A stretch of DNA of 64,000 nucleotides from DATJLY01 sp035532935 (GCA_035532935.1 DATKQE010000035.1:1-64000), one strand, 5' to 3'. Numbered from the stretch's first letter, positions 26,004 to 35,634 are shown. Numbers and translations are program-made. Notes: generated by a model not told the origin, from the sequence alone.

Positions 26004-26928
26004 GGCGTCCCTCGAAATAATGGCGGTAAACGGTATCGAGGCTCGGCTCCAGCGCGGTAAGACGCAGCAGCCGCGCGCCTGCCGACACCACAGCCTTGGC
26101 GAGATCGGCGCGCAGGTCGCGTTCGGCGAGGATGCGGAAGCGCGGGCCGCCCTGCGCCGTCACCTCGCGTGCGCCGGACACGGTGGAGATGATCTTTTCG
26201 ATCGCGCCGCCCTCGGCCTCGAGATCGTAGATATAGCCGCCACCGAGGACGCGATGGGCAAGCTCGGACACCGTGCCCTCGAGCACGATGTGGCCCTCGT
26301 TGAACAGCGCGACGCGGTCGCACACCGCCTGGACCCGGTCGAGCAGGTGCGACGAGATCAGCACCGCCGTGCCGTCGGCCTTCATTGCGCGGATCATTTC
26401 CAGCAGCTCGAACGTCGCCTCGGGATCGAGCCCCGAGGTCGGCTCGTCGAGGATCGCCACCTCCGCGCCCTTCATCTGCACCTCGGCGAGTCCGAGGCGC
26501 TGCCGCATGCCGCGCGAGAACGTGCCGACGCGCTTGTCGATCACGGCGCCGAGGCCGACCCGTTCGAGCGCGGTTGCGACGCGCCGTTCGATGTCGGCAC
26601 GGGCGAAGCCGGCGAGGCGCGCGGTATAGCGCAGGTTCTCGCGCGCCGTGAGGTTGTCGTAGAACCCGACCGAATCCGGCAGATAGCCGATGCGCCGCTT
26701 CACCTCCAACGGCTCGCGCATCGGGTCGAAGCCGCCGACATCGATGCTGCCGCCGCTCACCTCGGTGAGCCCCAAGAGCATCAGGATCGTGGTCGTCTTG
26801 CCGGCGCCGTTCGGGCCAAGCAGCCCGAAGATCTCGCCGCGGTGCACATCGAGGTCGATGCCGTCGACGGCCGCGACCTTGCCGTAGAGTTTGCGCAGGC
26901 CGCGGGCGGTGATGACGTTGTCGCTCAT
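25990..26928 (-). CDS. ABC transporter ATP-binding protein (exporter type)
   Basis: 312 aa. Walker A LLGPNGAGKTTTIL, signature TFSRGMRQRLGLAEV (the S-G-x-Q motif is altered to SRGMRQ as in DrrA/CcmA-like exporters), Walker B VAILDEPTSGLDP and H-loop ISSHLLDRV. A C-terminal extension of about 90 residues is typical of this exporter class. The start at 26928 overlaps the NEW3-protein stop (ATGA). Confidence 0.9.
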   Translation of the reverse strand: MSDNVITARGLRKLYGKVAAVDGIDLDVHRGEIFGLLGPNGAGKTTTILMLLGLTEVSGGSIDVGGFDPMREPLEVKRRIGYLPDSVGFYDNLTARENLRYTARLAGFARADIERRVATALERVGLGAVIDKRVGTFSRGMRQRLGLAEVQMKGAEVAILDEPTSGLDPEATFELLEMIRAMKADGTAVLISSHLLDRVQAVCDRVALFNEGHIVLEGTVSELAHRVLGGGYIYDLEAEGGAIEKIISTVSGAREVTAQGGPRFRILAERDLRADLAKAVVSAGARLLRLTALEPSLDTVYRHYFEGRHGTA

Positions 26929-28109
26929 CGCCGGCCGTAGCGTGCGACCGCGCCGACCGCCACCAGGAGCGCGATGGCCAGGAAGCCGACGCCGACCAGG
27001 CCCCACAGCGTCGAGGTCGCGACCGTGATACGGAAATCGGCCGAGGTCGAATCGTCCTTGCCGTTGGCGTTGAACGTCGTCATGTAGTCGCCCGCCACCG
27101 CCTTGGCCGACGGCGTCAGCAAGGCCTGCACGGTGCGCTTCTCGTTGGGCGCGAGCGTCGGGATCTTATCCGGCTGGAACGTGACCTTCCAATCCGACGG
27201 CGGCGAACTGGACAGCTCGATGTCGCTGGCGGGCGCGCTGCCGTTATTGCGGACGACGAGATGGATCGGCGTGGCTTCGCCGGCTTCGGCCTGGGCACTC
27301 AGCCGATCGTTCTCGCCGGAGAGCGAGAGCTTCGGCTGGCCGGTGATATTCATCGTCAGATGGGTCGCGGCCGTGGCCCCGTCGGCGGAGGCGACGACCT
27401 CCACGGGATAGGTGCCCGCCGTCACGTTCGCGGGCGGCGTGACGTTGACCTTCATGTCCTTGTTCTTGCCGGCCTCGATCGGGATCGAACTCAATTGCTG
27501 CGTGCCGTAGGCCTCGGTGAAGTTGGTCTGGAAGCCTTGCGGCGGCTTGGCCACGAGCTTGACCAAGAGGTCCTTGTCGCTGTCGTTCTTGACGTTGAAC
27601 TGGTAGCCGAAGCTGGTCGTCGGCGTGCCGTCGAGCGAGGGAAGCTGAGCCTTGAGCGCGAGTTGCGCCGGCAATTGCGTGCCGGTGGTGACGTCGATCG
27701 GCAGATCGGCGCTGCCGCCGGGGTATTTGGCATGAACGACGAGATGCTGCGTTCCCTTCGACGCATTGGCCGGCACGTCGACGCGCAGCGTCAGCGGCAC
27801 GTCCTTGTCGGTGGACGGCATCGCCGCGGTCACGGGCGTGCCCTTGCCCAGGATCATCGCCCTCCAGCCCTCGGGCGCGCCGTCGACGCTGAGCGCCACC
27901 CGCTCGGGCGGCAGGCCGTAATTCTGCAGCTTGAGCTTGATCGACGTCGTCTGGCCGTCTTGGGCGGCAACCGAGGGATAATCGGTCGTCAGCCACATGC
28001 CCTTGAGATGCGGTATGGCGGTCGCCAGCGGCGGATCGGCGGCCTGCACCACCGAGGGCAGTGCGAGGAAAGCGGCAAAGATCGGAATGATCCAAAATGC
28101 CCGATGCAT
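26925..28109 (-). CDS. membrane-anchored NEW3 (COG1470-like) domain protein
   Basis: 394 aa. Signal peptide (FAAFLALPSVVQA-A), then repeated immunoglobulin-like beta domains of the NEW3/alpha-galactosidase-associated type (for example VKNDSDKDLLVKLVAKPP and VRNNGSAPASDIELSSSPP), and one C-terminal transmembrane segment followed by a basic tail. So the beta domains face the periplasm and the protein is anchored in the inner membrane. First gene of a unit with the ABC exporter ATPase and permease. Such proteins often accompany ABC exporters; the function is not known. Confidence 0.8.
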   Translation of the reverse strand: MHRAFWIIPIFAAFLALPSVVQAADPPLATAIPHLKGMWLTTDYPSVAAQDGQTTSIKLKLQNYGLPPERVALSVDGAPEGWRAMILGKGTPVTAAMPSTDKDVPLTLRVDVPANASKGTQHLVVHAKYPGGSADLPIDVTTGTQLPAQLALKAQLPSLDGTPTTSFGYQFNVKNDSDKDLLVKLVAKPPQGFQTNFTEAYGTQQLSSIPIEAGKNKDMKVNVTPPANVTAGTYPVEVVASADGATAATHLTMNITGQPKLSLSGENDRLSAQAEAGEATPIHLVVRNNGSAPASDIELSSSPPSDWKVTFQPDKIPTLAPNEKRTVQALLTPSAKAVAGDYMTTFNANGKDDSTSADFRITVATSTLWGLVGVGFLAIALLVAVGAVARYGRR

Positions 28110-28301
28110 CGTGGCGGGTCTCCGGTTGCGTTCGACAAGGCCGGGCTACGCGCTTCTTGATTGCTTTCCCAGGCGCGGCCGTTGCCCCGGCGTGAGGCTC
28201 GGCGGACCATAGCCCAGCACCAAGCGACGCAACAGTTAAAATCCTGTAAGCCCGAAGAGAAATCCCCGACGCATCGCCTCGCGCGGGCGCAGACGCAGCG
28301 G

Positions 28302-29480
28302 CTAGATCGGGAAGTCCGGAGCGAGGCCGAGCGCGACGCGACCATAGATCGCGCCGTTCAAATCCCAGCTCACGCCGGCATGGCCGTTCGCCGCGTGCAC
28401 GTCGCGCAGCGCGCGCTGCAGCGGATGGGCCTCGTGAATGGCGCCGCCGCCGGTGCCGGCGAAGACGATGTCGACCGCCCGCGCCGCGAGCAGTGCGGCA
28501 TAGGCGCCGTCGCGGCGCCACCGCGCGCGGTCGAGCAACGCGGGCCCGCGGCCCGCGGCGGCGATCGCCATCGCTTCGTCGCAATCCTTGAGCAGCACGG
28601 TTTCGGCCGCATCGACCAGGGTTGCGGCCTCGGCGAGCCGGATCTGCGCGGTCGCGAGCTCGGCCAGCGCCTTGCCGGAATAAGTGGCGAGGCGGCCGCG
28701 CGTCGCCGCTCCGTAGTCGCCGACCGCGCCCTGGGCGATGCCGAGCGAGGTCCCGGCGGTGACGAACGAGAAGAGCGCGAGCCAGGGCAGGCGATAGAGC
28801 GGGCCGGGATTGACCGCGCTGCCGGGATGCGGTCCGCCGCGCCCGACCGCGGTAGCGACGGCGCGATGGGACGGCACAAACGCATCGTCGACCACCACGT
28901 CCTTGCTGCCGGTGGCGGCGAGTCCCATCACGTGCCAGGTGTCGATGACGCGATAATCCGCCCGCGGGACGAGGAAGAGATGCGGCTCGGCGGCCGCGCC
29001 CGGTTCGCTCGCGAAGCGGCTCCCGAGCATGAGCCAGACGACCGGATCGACGCCGCTCGAATAGGGCCAGCGGCCGCTGAGCCGCCAGCCGCCCTCGACC
29101 CGGCGCACCGAGCCCGCGGTCATGACGAGACCCGAGCCGACCAGCGCCCCACCGTCCTCGCCCCACACCTCGTCCTGCGCCTGGGGCGGCCAATAGCCCA
29201 GCATCCAGTTATGGCTGACGAGATTGTTGTAGACCCACGAGGTCGAGCCGCAGCCGGTCGCGAGCAGCGCGCCCAATTCGATGAAGCCGCGAAGCGGCGC
29301 CTCAATGCCGCCATAACGCGCCGGGCGGAACGCCTTGAAAAGCCCGGTGGCGCGCAGATCGGCGATGGTTTCGTCGGGAAGCCGGCGCAGCGCCTCCGCC
29401 GCGCGCGCACGCTCGCGCAGCACCGGCGCGAGCGTGCGCGCGCGCTGGATCAAGTCGTCGTAGCTGGCCGCCTCGCTCAT
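28302..29480 (-). CDS. acyl-CoA dehydrogenase-fold flavin enzyme (class D monooxygenase type)
   Basis: 392 aa. N-terminal helical domain, then GCGSTSWVYNNLVSHNWMLG, beta domain with WRLSGRWPYSSG and the C-terminal helical domain with TGGGAIHEAHPLQRALRDVHAA. The RLSGRWPYSSG motif and the GT-G-I-HPLQR end are those of HsaA/PigA-like flavin hydroxylases rather than true acyl-CoA dehydrogenases, which would show a catalytic Glu in a different setting. A two-component flavin reductase is expected elsewhere. The ATG follows GAGGA. Confidence 0.75.
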   Translation of the reverse strand: MSEAASYDDLIQRARTLAPVLRERARAAEALRRLPDETIADLRATGLFKAFRPARYGGIEAPLRGFIELGALLATGCGSTSWVYNNLVSHNWMLGYWPPQAQDEVWGEDGGALVGSGLVMTAGSVRRVEGGWRLSGRWPYSSGVDPVVWLMLGSRFASEPGAAAEPHLFLVPRADYRVIDTWHVMGLAATGSKDVVVDDAFVPSHRAVATAVGRGGPHPGSAVNPGPLYRLPWLALFSFVTAGTSLGIAQGAVGDYGAATRGRLATYSGKALAELATAQIRLAEAATLVDAAETVLLKDCDEAMAIAAAGRGPALLDRARWRRDGAYAALLAARAVDIVFAGTGGGAIHEAHPLQRALRDVHAANGHAGVSWDLNGAIYGRVALGLAPDFPI

Positions 29481-29501
29481 GCGTCCTCGGCCCGCGCAGC
29501 G

Positions 29502-29996
29502 CTACCAGCCGATCGGCAGCGAGTACATCAGCAGCAGGTTTTCGGTCCCGGGATTGTGCTTGGTCAAGCCGGCGTTCGAGATGTGGTCGAAGGCAAGGCC
29601 GAGTCGCGTGCCGCCATCGAAACGGTAGGCCAGTTCGAGCCCGGTCTTGAATTCGACCGGCGAGCCGAGGTTCTTGCCGTTGCCGCGGGTATAGAGGCCG
29701 ACCGCCGCCACCGGCATGAGGACGTAATGCTGGTAAAAGATGAGGTCGGCTCGCAATCCGCCATAGGTATAGGTCGTGCCGCGGCTCGTGACGAGCATGC
29801 CGACGATCGGCTTGATGAAATAGAAGCCGGCGCCGAAGCGGTATTCGCCGCGAAACTCGGCAGCGGGCATCGAGTGGTCGAAATCGTAGCCGCCGGCGCC
29901 CAGAGCGAGGAGACCGGTGTCGTCGGCAAGCGCGGCGGACGCGACGAGCAGCGCCGCCGCGAACGCTGCGGCCGCGACGGCTTTGTGACCGATCAT
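29502..29996 (-). CDS. lipid A 3-O-deacylase-like outer-membrane protein (PagL family)
   Basis: 164 aa, signal peptide ending ASAALA-D, then alternating short strands of an eight-stranded barrel. The C-terminal block FDHISNAGLTKHNPGTENLL carries the His-x-Ser-Asn pattern and Glu of PagL, so it probably removes the 3-O acyl chain from lipid A or is a related acyloxyacyl hydrolase. The start is the ATG at 29996 (AGGGGAAAA upstream), not the longer frame start. Flanking genes are unrelated in role. Confidence 0.8.
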   Translation of the reverse strand: MIGHKAVAAAAFAAALLVASAALADDTGLLALGAGGYDFDHSMPAAEFRGEYRFGAGFYFIKPIVGMLVTSRGTTYTYGGLRADLIFYQHYVLMPVAAVGLYTRGNGKNLGSPVEFKTGLELAYRFDGGTRLGLAFDHISNAGLTKHNPGTENLLLMYSLPIGW

Positions 29997-30075
29997 GCTG
30001 TTTTCCCCTCGCAACACGTCCACGCGCGCAAGCATCTTACGGCACGGGTGACTCCTTGGCAAAGCGCGAACGTCC

Positions 30076-31026
30076 TCAGAATTTGCGCTTGAGGCGCTCG
30101 GTGGCGGCGACGAGCTGGCTGCGGATGCCGGGTTCCATCGCCGAATGGCCGGCATCGGGCACGACGATGTATTCAGCCTCGGGCCACGACCGCGCCAACT
30201 CGTCGGCGCTGACGATGGGGCAGACCATGTCGTAGCGCCCCTGGACGATGGCCGCCGGCAGGTGGCGGATGCGCCGCGAATGGGCGACGAGGTCGTGCTC
30301 CGGCGGGATCACCCCGTAGAGGAAGTAATGCGCCTCGATGCGCGCGAGCCCCAAGGCCATGCGATCCTCGCCGAACGCCGCGACCGTGTCGGGACTCGGC
30401 AGCAGCGTGGAACAGGCGCCCTCGTAGGAGCTCCAGGCGCGCGCCGCCGGCATGTGCAGTGCCGCGCTCGCATCGATGAGGCGGCGATAATAGGCGGCGA
30501 GCAGGTCGGTACGCTCGGCTTCGGGAAGAAATCCGGCAAAGGCGCGCCACGCCTCGGGAAAGACCGTGCGCATGCCATAGAGGAACCAGTCGATCTCATG
30601 GCGCCGGCAGAGGAAGATGCCGCGCAGCACGAGCCCGCGGCAGTGCTCGGGATGGGCCTCGGCATAGGCCAGCGCCAGGGTCGAGCCCCACGAGCCGCCG
30701 AACACGGCCCAGCGTTCGATGCCGAGATGGCGCCGCAGCGTCTCGATGTCGTGGACGAGGTGCCCGAGCGTGTTGTCCTGCAGCGCTCCCAGCGGTAGCG
30801 AGCGGCCGGCGCCGCGCTGGTCGAAGATGACGATGCGGTAGTAGGCGGGATCGAAGAAGCGGCGATGGGTCGGGGTCGCTCCCGCGCCCGGCCCGCCATG
30901 CAGAAACACGATCGGCACGCCATGCGGATTGCCCGATTGTTCCCAATACATCGTGTGATGGGCGTCCAGGGCCAGCATGCCGGTCGTGAAGGGCTCGATC
31001 GGCGGAAAAAGATCCTGGCGGTTCAT
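30076..31026 (-). CDS. pip: proline iminopeptidase
   Basis: 316 aa, alpha/beta hydrolase (peptidase family S33) that removes N-terminal proline. HGGPGAG forms the oxyanion loop, the nucleophile Ser is in GGSWGSTLAL, the Asp in YDMVCP and the His in DAGHSA. The N-terminal segment FTTGMLALDAHHTMYWEQSG is typical. GGAG-type ribosome site before the ATG. Divergent from the binding-protein operon at 31208. Confidence 0.9.
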   Translation of the reverse strand: MNRQDLFPPIEPFTTGMLALDAHHTMYWEQSGNPHGVPIVFLHGGPGAGATPTHRRFFDPAYYRIVIFDQRGAGRSLPLGALQDNTLGHLVHDIETLRRHLGIERWAVFGGSWGSTLALAYAEAHPEHCRGLVLRGIFLCRRHEIDWFLYGMRTVFPEAWRAFAGFLPEAERTDLLAAYYRRLIDASAALHMPAARAWSSYEGACSTLLPSPDTVAAFGEDRMALGLARIEAHYFLYGVIPPEHDLVAHSRRIRHLPAAIVQGRYDMVCPIVSADELARSWPEAEYIVVPDAGHSAMEPGIRSQLVAATERLKRKF

Positions 31027-31136
31027 GCGCTCCGTCCGTCACTCGTCGCTGCCGCAGTCTAAAGCGAAGCCCGGTGAAGGCAACCCAAAGCGGACGCGTA
31101 TCGCGCGACAGGCCGTGACGACGGCTTTGCCGCAGC

Positions 31137-31157
31137 GTGACCATGGGTTATGGTTAC
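31137..31157. promoter_or_regulatory. operator-like inverted repeat upstream of the binding-protein operon
   Basis: GTGACCAT, five bases, ATGGTTAC: a 7/8 inverted repeat in the gap between the divergent pip gene and the first binding-protein gene, 51 bases before its ATG. Likely a transcription-factor site; no promoter was clearly seen. Confidence 0.35.
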
Positions 31158-31207
31158 CGCATACGGCGCGCCCATCGCAGAGCGGCAGCGCCGATCGGGA
31201 GGATGGC

Positions 31208-32443
31208 ATGACCCAGCGGATCGATCGCCGCGCGTTCGGGATTGGCGCAGTTGCAACGGGCGCGGTCCTGTCCGGCACGGCGGTGCTCGGCGCCAAGGTC
31301 GCCCGGGCTCAGGCCCCGCCGTTGAAGATCGGCCGGCTCACCCCGGTTTCGGGCTTCGAGGCGCTCATCGGCCAGCACATGCGCCAGGCGGTCGCCGTCG
31401 CCAAGCCCATGCTCAAGGACATGGGCTACAACATCGAGGTGATCGACGCCGATACCGAATCGAAGCCCGATGTCGCGCGCACCCAGGCGGAGAAGCTGAT
31501 CCAGGAAGGCTGCCACATGCTGGTCGGCGCCTTCGATTCGGGGCAGACCTTCGCCATCGCCCAGGTGGCCGAACAGCACGGCATCCCCCATGTCATCGAC
31601 ATCGGCGCCGACCCGGCCATCACCGAGCAGGGCTACAAGTTCGTCTTCCGCAACTTTCCGACGGCGATCATGCTGGGCAGCCAAGGCCTCGGCAATTTCA
31701 AGGCGCTGTTCGCCGCCACCGGCAAGACGCCCACGACCGCGGTGCTGATGCATTTGAACGACACCTTCGGCGTCGCCATGACCAAGGGCATCAAGGCCTA
31801 TGCCGCCAAGGTCGGGCTGCCGTTCAAGTTCGTCGCCGACATCGACTATGCCCCCGACGCCAGGGATCTGTCGGCCGAGGTGGCGAAGGCGAAGGCGGCG
31901 AAGGCCGAGCTTCAGGTAGTCGTGACGCGCCTCAACGACGCGATCCTGCTGGTGCGCGAGATGGTGAAGCAGAAATACGACACCATGGGCATCATCAGCC
32001 CCGGCAGTCCGGGGATGTATCAGTCGCAGTTCTTCAAGGCGCTCGGCAAATACGCGAATTACTGCATCACCAACATCCCCTGGTTCGATCCGAAACAGGC
32101 GCTCGCCGGCACGTTCCAGGCCGCCTACAAGAAGGCCTATCCCGACGATTTCGCCATCCTCGACGACGGCTTCACCTTCGAGGGCCTGCTCGTCTGCGCC
32201 GACGCCTACAAGCGCGCCGGCTCGACCAAGCCGCAGGCGCTGGTCGAGGCGCTCAAGGCAACGCATATCGACAACCGCGTCATGCTGGGCGGTCCCATCA
32301 CCTTCGACGCCAAGGGCCAGAATACGCATCTGCCCTCGGCCGTGGTGCAGAACCTCGACGGCCGGCCCACGGTCGTGCTGCCGGAGGCCAATGCCGCGGC
32401 GAAGCCGGTATTTCCCATGCCCGCATGGTCGCAGCGCACATAA
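31208..32443 (+). CDS. ABC transporter substrate-binding protein, branched-chain/aromatic acid type (LivK-like), copy 1
   Basis: 411 aa periplasmic binding protein of peripla_BP_6 type. Begins MTQRIDRRAFGIGAVATG, a twin-arginine-like signal, with cleavage near ARA-Q. GGGAGG upstream of the ATG at 31208. The ligand-fold blocks GFEALIGQ, GADPAITEQGYKFVFRNFP and IISPGSPGM are shared with the next gene, and the C-terminus matches it closely, so it is a tandem duplicate. In such loci with CoA ligases these receptors bind aromatic acids; here coumarate or ferulate is inferred from the ligase at 37173. Confidence 0.85.
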   Translation: MTQRIDRRAFGIGAVATGAVLSGTAVLGAKVARAQAPPLKIGRLTPVSGFEALIGQHMRQAVAVAKPMLKDMGYNIEVIDADTESKPDVARTQAEKLIQEGCHMLVGAFDSGQTFAIAQVAEQHGIPHVIDIGADPAITEQGYKFVFRNFPTAIMLGSQGLGNFKALFAATGKTPTTAVLMHLNDTFGVAMTKGIKAYAAKVGLPFKFVADIDYAPDARDLSAEVAKAKAAKAELQVVVTRLNDAILLVREMVKQKYDTMGIISPGSPGMYQSQFFKALGKYANYCITNIPWFDPKQALAGTFQAAYKKAYPDDFAILDDGFTFEGLLVCADAYKRAGSTKPQALVEALKATHIDNRVMLGGPITFDAKGQNTHLPSAVVQNLDGRPTVVLPEANAAAKPVFPMPAWSQRT

Positions 32444-32530
32444 GCAGAACGGTACAGGACACGGATCAATCGGCCCTCTCGCCGTGCCGGGCGAAATCCA
32501 CTGAAACGGGCCATCGTGAGGGAGGACATG

Positions 32531-33739
32531 ATGACGCTATCTCGCCGCAGCTTTACCCGGGGCGCGCTCGCCGCGGGCGCGCTCGCAGCCTCGCCCGTCG
32601 GCCGCGCCCGCGCCCAGATGGCACCGATCAAGATCGGCAGCCTGCTGCCGCGTTCGGGCTTCGAGGCCTTCATCGGCAAGGATTGCCAGATCGGGCTCGA
32701 GGTCGCGGAAAAGATCATCAAGGACATGGGCTATTCCTTCGAGGTGATCGACGGCGACACCGAGTCGAACCCCCAGACCGCGCGCACCCAGGCCGAGCGC
32801 CTGATCCGCGACGGCTGCCACATGCTGATGGGATCGTTCGATTCGGCGCAGACCTTCGCGCTCGCCCAGGTGGCCGAACAGCACGGCATCCCGATGGTGG
32901 TGAATATCGGCGCCGACCCCGCCATCACCGAGCAGGGCTACAAGTTCGTGTTCCGCAATTTTCCGACCTCGCACATGTTCGGCGACAACGGCATGGTGCT
33001 GTTCGACCAGTTGTTCAAGATCACCGGCACGACGCCCAAAACGGCGGTGCTCACCTATGTCAATGACAGTTTCGGCGAGGCGACGCGGAAGGCGGTGATC
33101 AGCTATCGCGACCGCTTCGGCCTGCCGTTCAAGATCGTCGAGCAGATCGGCTACTCGCCCCAGACCAACGATCTGTCCGTCGAGGTCGCCAAGGCCAAAG
33201 CGGCCAACCCCGACCTTCAGATCGTCATCCACCGCCTCAATGACATCATCATCATGGTCCGCGAGATGGTGGAGCAGCGCTACCAGCCGATGGGCATCAT
33301 CAGCCCCGGCAGCCCGGGCATGCAGTTCCCGCAATTCTTCAAGGCGCTCGGCAAGTACGCGAATTATTGCATCACCAACCAGCCGTGGCTCGATCCCAAG
33401 CAGCCGCTGGCGCATCGCTTCCAGACCGATTTCTACAAGGCCCATCCCGACTATTTGTGCGGGCTCGAACAGGGCTTCATGTTCGAGGGGCTGCTCGTCT
33501 GCGTCGACGCCTACAAGCGCGCGAAATCGACGAAGCCCGAGGCGCTGGCCGCGGCGCTCCGGACGACCCACATCACCGAACGCGTGATGATCGGCGGCGC
33601 CATCACCTTCGACGCCAAGGGGCAGAACACGCATCTGCCCTCCGCCAGCGTCGAAAATCTCAACGGCAAGCCGACCGTCGTGCTGCCCGAGGCGAATGCC
33701 GAGGCGAAGCCGGTCTTCCCGATGCCGCGCTGGTTCTAG
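32531..33739 (+). CDS. ABC transporter substrate-binding protein, branched-chain/aromatic acid type (LivK-like), copy 2
   Basis: 402 aa. MTLSRRSFTRGALAAG is a clear twin-arginine signal, with cleavage near ARA-Q. The ATG at 32531 has GGAGG at the right distance (the ATG at 32528 is too close to it). It shares long identical blocks with copy 1, such as EQGYKFVFRNFPT and ALGKYANYCITN. Followed 48 bases later by livH. Function: receptor feeding the LivHMGF permease. Confidence 0.85.
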   Translation: MTLSRRSFTRGALAAGALAASPVGRARAQMAPIKIGSLLPRSGFEAFIGKDCQIGLEVAEKIIKDMGYSFEVIDGDTESNPQTARTQAERLIRDGCHMLMGSFDSAQTFALAQVAEQHGIPMVVNIGADPAITEQGYKFVFRNFPTSHMFGDNGMVLFDQLFKITGTTPKTAVLTYVNDSFGEATRKAVISYRDRFGLPFKIVEQIGYSPQTNDLSVEVAKAKAANPDLQIVIHRLNDIIIMVREMVEQRYQPMGIISPGSPGMQFPQFFKALGKYANYCITNQPWLDPKQPLAHRFQTDFYKAHPDYLCGLEQGFMFEGLLVCVDAYKRAKSTKPEALAAALRTTHITERVMIGGAITFDAKGQNTHLPSASVENLNGKPTVVLPEANAEAKPVFPMPRWF

Positions 33740-33787
33740 CGCGGCGCGCGCGCCCAGCCCCCTGCCAGAGCCGTCGCGGCGCGGTGC

Positions 33788-34651
33788 ATGCCTCCTTATG
33801 TGACCTTTGTCGTCGACGGCATCCTCACCGGCGCCGTCTACGGGCTGATGGCGCTGGGGCTGTCGGTCATCTTCGGCGTCGTGCGCATCGTCAATTTCGC
33901 CCATGGCGAGATGATGGTGATGGGCATGTACGCCACCATCCTGCTGCACAAATATCTGGGCCTCGACCCGCTGCTGTGCGCGCCGCTCAACGCGCTCATC
34001 CTGTTCGTCTTCGGATTTGCGCTGCAGCGCGGCCTCATCAACCGCTACATCTTCCGGCCGGAGCACGAGCAGTTCATCCTCATGCTCGGCATCGCGACGC
34101 TGCTGACGAGTTCGATGCTGATGGTCTTCGGACCCGATGCGCGCAACGTCCAGCCGGACTACGCGCTCGATTCCTTCCAGATCGGCAGCCTCATCCTCGA
34201 CAAGGTTCGGGTGTTCGCGGCCGCGGGCGCGGTGATCAGCGTCACGCTGCTCTGGGCCTTCTTCCGCTACACGCGGACCGGCAAGGCGATCCGCGCCTGC
34301 GCCGACAATCAGGTGGGCGCGCAAGTCGTCGGACTCGACGTTAGCCGGCTCTATGGCGTGACCTTCGGCCTCGGCGCCGCCTGCGTCGGCGCCGCGGGGA
34401 CGCTGATGCTGCTCCTCGTCGACGTGCAGCCCTATATCTCCACCGACTACACGCTCCTTTCCTTCGTCATCGTCATCGTCGGCGGCCTCGGCAGCATGCC
34501 GGGGGCGCTGCTGGGCGGGCTGCTGATCGGCGTGTCGGAAGGGCTCTCGGCCTATCTCATCACCCCGTCGCTGAAAAGCATGTTCAGCTTCGGGCTGCTC
34601 ATCGTCGTCCTGCTGATAAGGCCGCAAGGGCTGTTCGGGCGCAGCGCATGA
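33788..34651 (+). CDS. livH: branched-chain-type ABC transporter permease (LivH family)
   Basis: 287 aa, about eight transmembrane helices. It has the LivH hallmark VRIVNFAHGEMMVMGMYA, and FVIVIVGGLGSMPGALLGG near the end. Forms the inner-membrane channel with LivM. Its stop overlaps the livM start (ATGA). Confidence 0.9.
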   Translation: MPPYVTFVVDGILTGAVYGLMALGLSVIFGVVRIVNFAHGEMMVMGMYATILLHKYLGLDPLLCAPLNALILFVFGFALQRGLINRYIFRPEHEQFILMLGIATLLTSSMLMVFGPDARNVQPDYALDSFQIGSLILDKVRVFAAAGAVISVTLLWAFFRYTRTGKAIRACADNQVGAQVVGLDVSRLYGVTFGLGAACVGAAGTLMLLLVDVQPYISTDYTLLSFVIVIVGGLGSMPGALLGGLLIGVSEGLSAYLITPSLKSMFSFGLLIVVLLIRPQGLFGRSA

Positions 34652-35634
34652 GGGTGCCGACCGGTCGCCGCACCAATGCTGCATTGCTGGTCGCCGCCGC
34701 GGCGGCGCTGGTGCTGCCGCTCTTCGCCGGCAGCTATGTGTTGTCGGTGCTGGTGGTGTTCATGCAGGCCGCCTATCTCGGCCTGTGCTGGAACATCATG
34801 ATGGGATTCGCCGGGCAGCTATCGCTCGGCCATGCGCTCTATGTCGGGCTCGGCGCCTATGTGGCCGCTGCGCTCTACGTTCATTTCGGCCTGCTGCCGT
34901 GGGCGGGCCTGCTGGCCGGCGTGGCGGTCGCAGCGCTCGCCGGCGCGTTCATCGGTGCGCTGTCGTTCCGCTTCGGGGTCACAGGCGTTTATTTCGCGCT
35001 GCTCACCATCGCCTTCGACGAGGCGACGCGCATCCTGTTCGATCATTTCAGCTGGGTGGGCGGTTCGGCCGGCCTGTTCCTGCCGGTGAAGACGCTGACG
35101 CATAACGACGTGCTGCATCTGCGCGGCGCGCCGGAGATGTTCTATTACATTCTGCTGGTGTTTTCGGCCGCCGTCCTGGCGCTGAGCCGCATGCTGCTCG
35201 GCCGCCGCGTCGGCTATTACTGGCTCGCCATCCGCGAGGACCAGGCCGCGGCGCAATCGCTCGGCATCAACGTGTTCCGCTACAAGCTCGCGGCAGTGAC
35301 GCTGTCGGCGGCGCTCACCGCGGTCGCGGGCGCGGTGATGGCGTTCTACGACAACAATCTCTATCCCGACACCGTGTTCACGACGGCGGGCTCGGTCGCG
35401 ATCATCACCGCCCCCGTCATCGGCGGCGTCGGCACCTTGTTCGGCCCCGTTCTGGGCGCCTTCGTGCTGACGACGCTCGGCGAGGCCATGACCGATGTCG
35501 GCGCCGTGTTCGGCGTGCCGGGGCTGAAGCAGTGGTTCTATGGCGCGGCGCTCGTCATCATCGTGCTGGCGCAGCCGGCGGGATTGTGGCCGTGGCTGCG
35601 CCGCCGCCTGCGCGTCGGCGAGGACGAGCGGTGA
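34648..35634 (+). CDS. livM: branched-chain-type ABC transporter permease (LivM family)
   Basis: 328 aa membrane protein, partner of LivH. LivM-type motifs GFAGQLSLGHALYVGLGAY and RVGYYWLAIREDQAAAQSLG. It overlaps livH and livG by four bases each. Part of an aromatic-acid importer by context. Confidence 0.9.
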   Translation: MRVPTGRRTNAALLVAAAAALVLPLFAGSYVLSVLVVFMQAAYLGLCWNIMMGFAGQLSLGHALYVGLGAYVAAALYVHFGLLPWAGLLAGVAVAALAGAFIGALSFRFGVTGVYFALLTIAFDEATRILFDHFSWVGGSAGLFLPVKTLTHNDVLHLRGAPEMFYYILLVFSAAVLALSRMLLGRRVGYYWLAIREDQAAAQSLGINVFRYKLAAVTLSAALTAVAGAVMAFYDNNLYPDTVFTTAGSVAIITAPVIGGVGTLFGPVLGAFVLTTLGEAMTDVGAVFGVPGLKQWFYGAALVIIVLAQPAGLWPWLRRRLRVGEDER

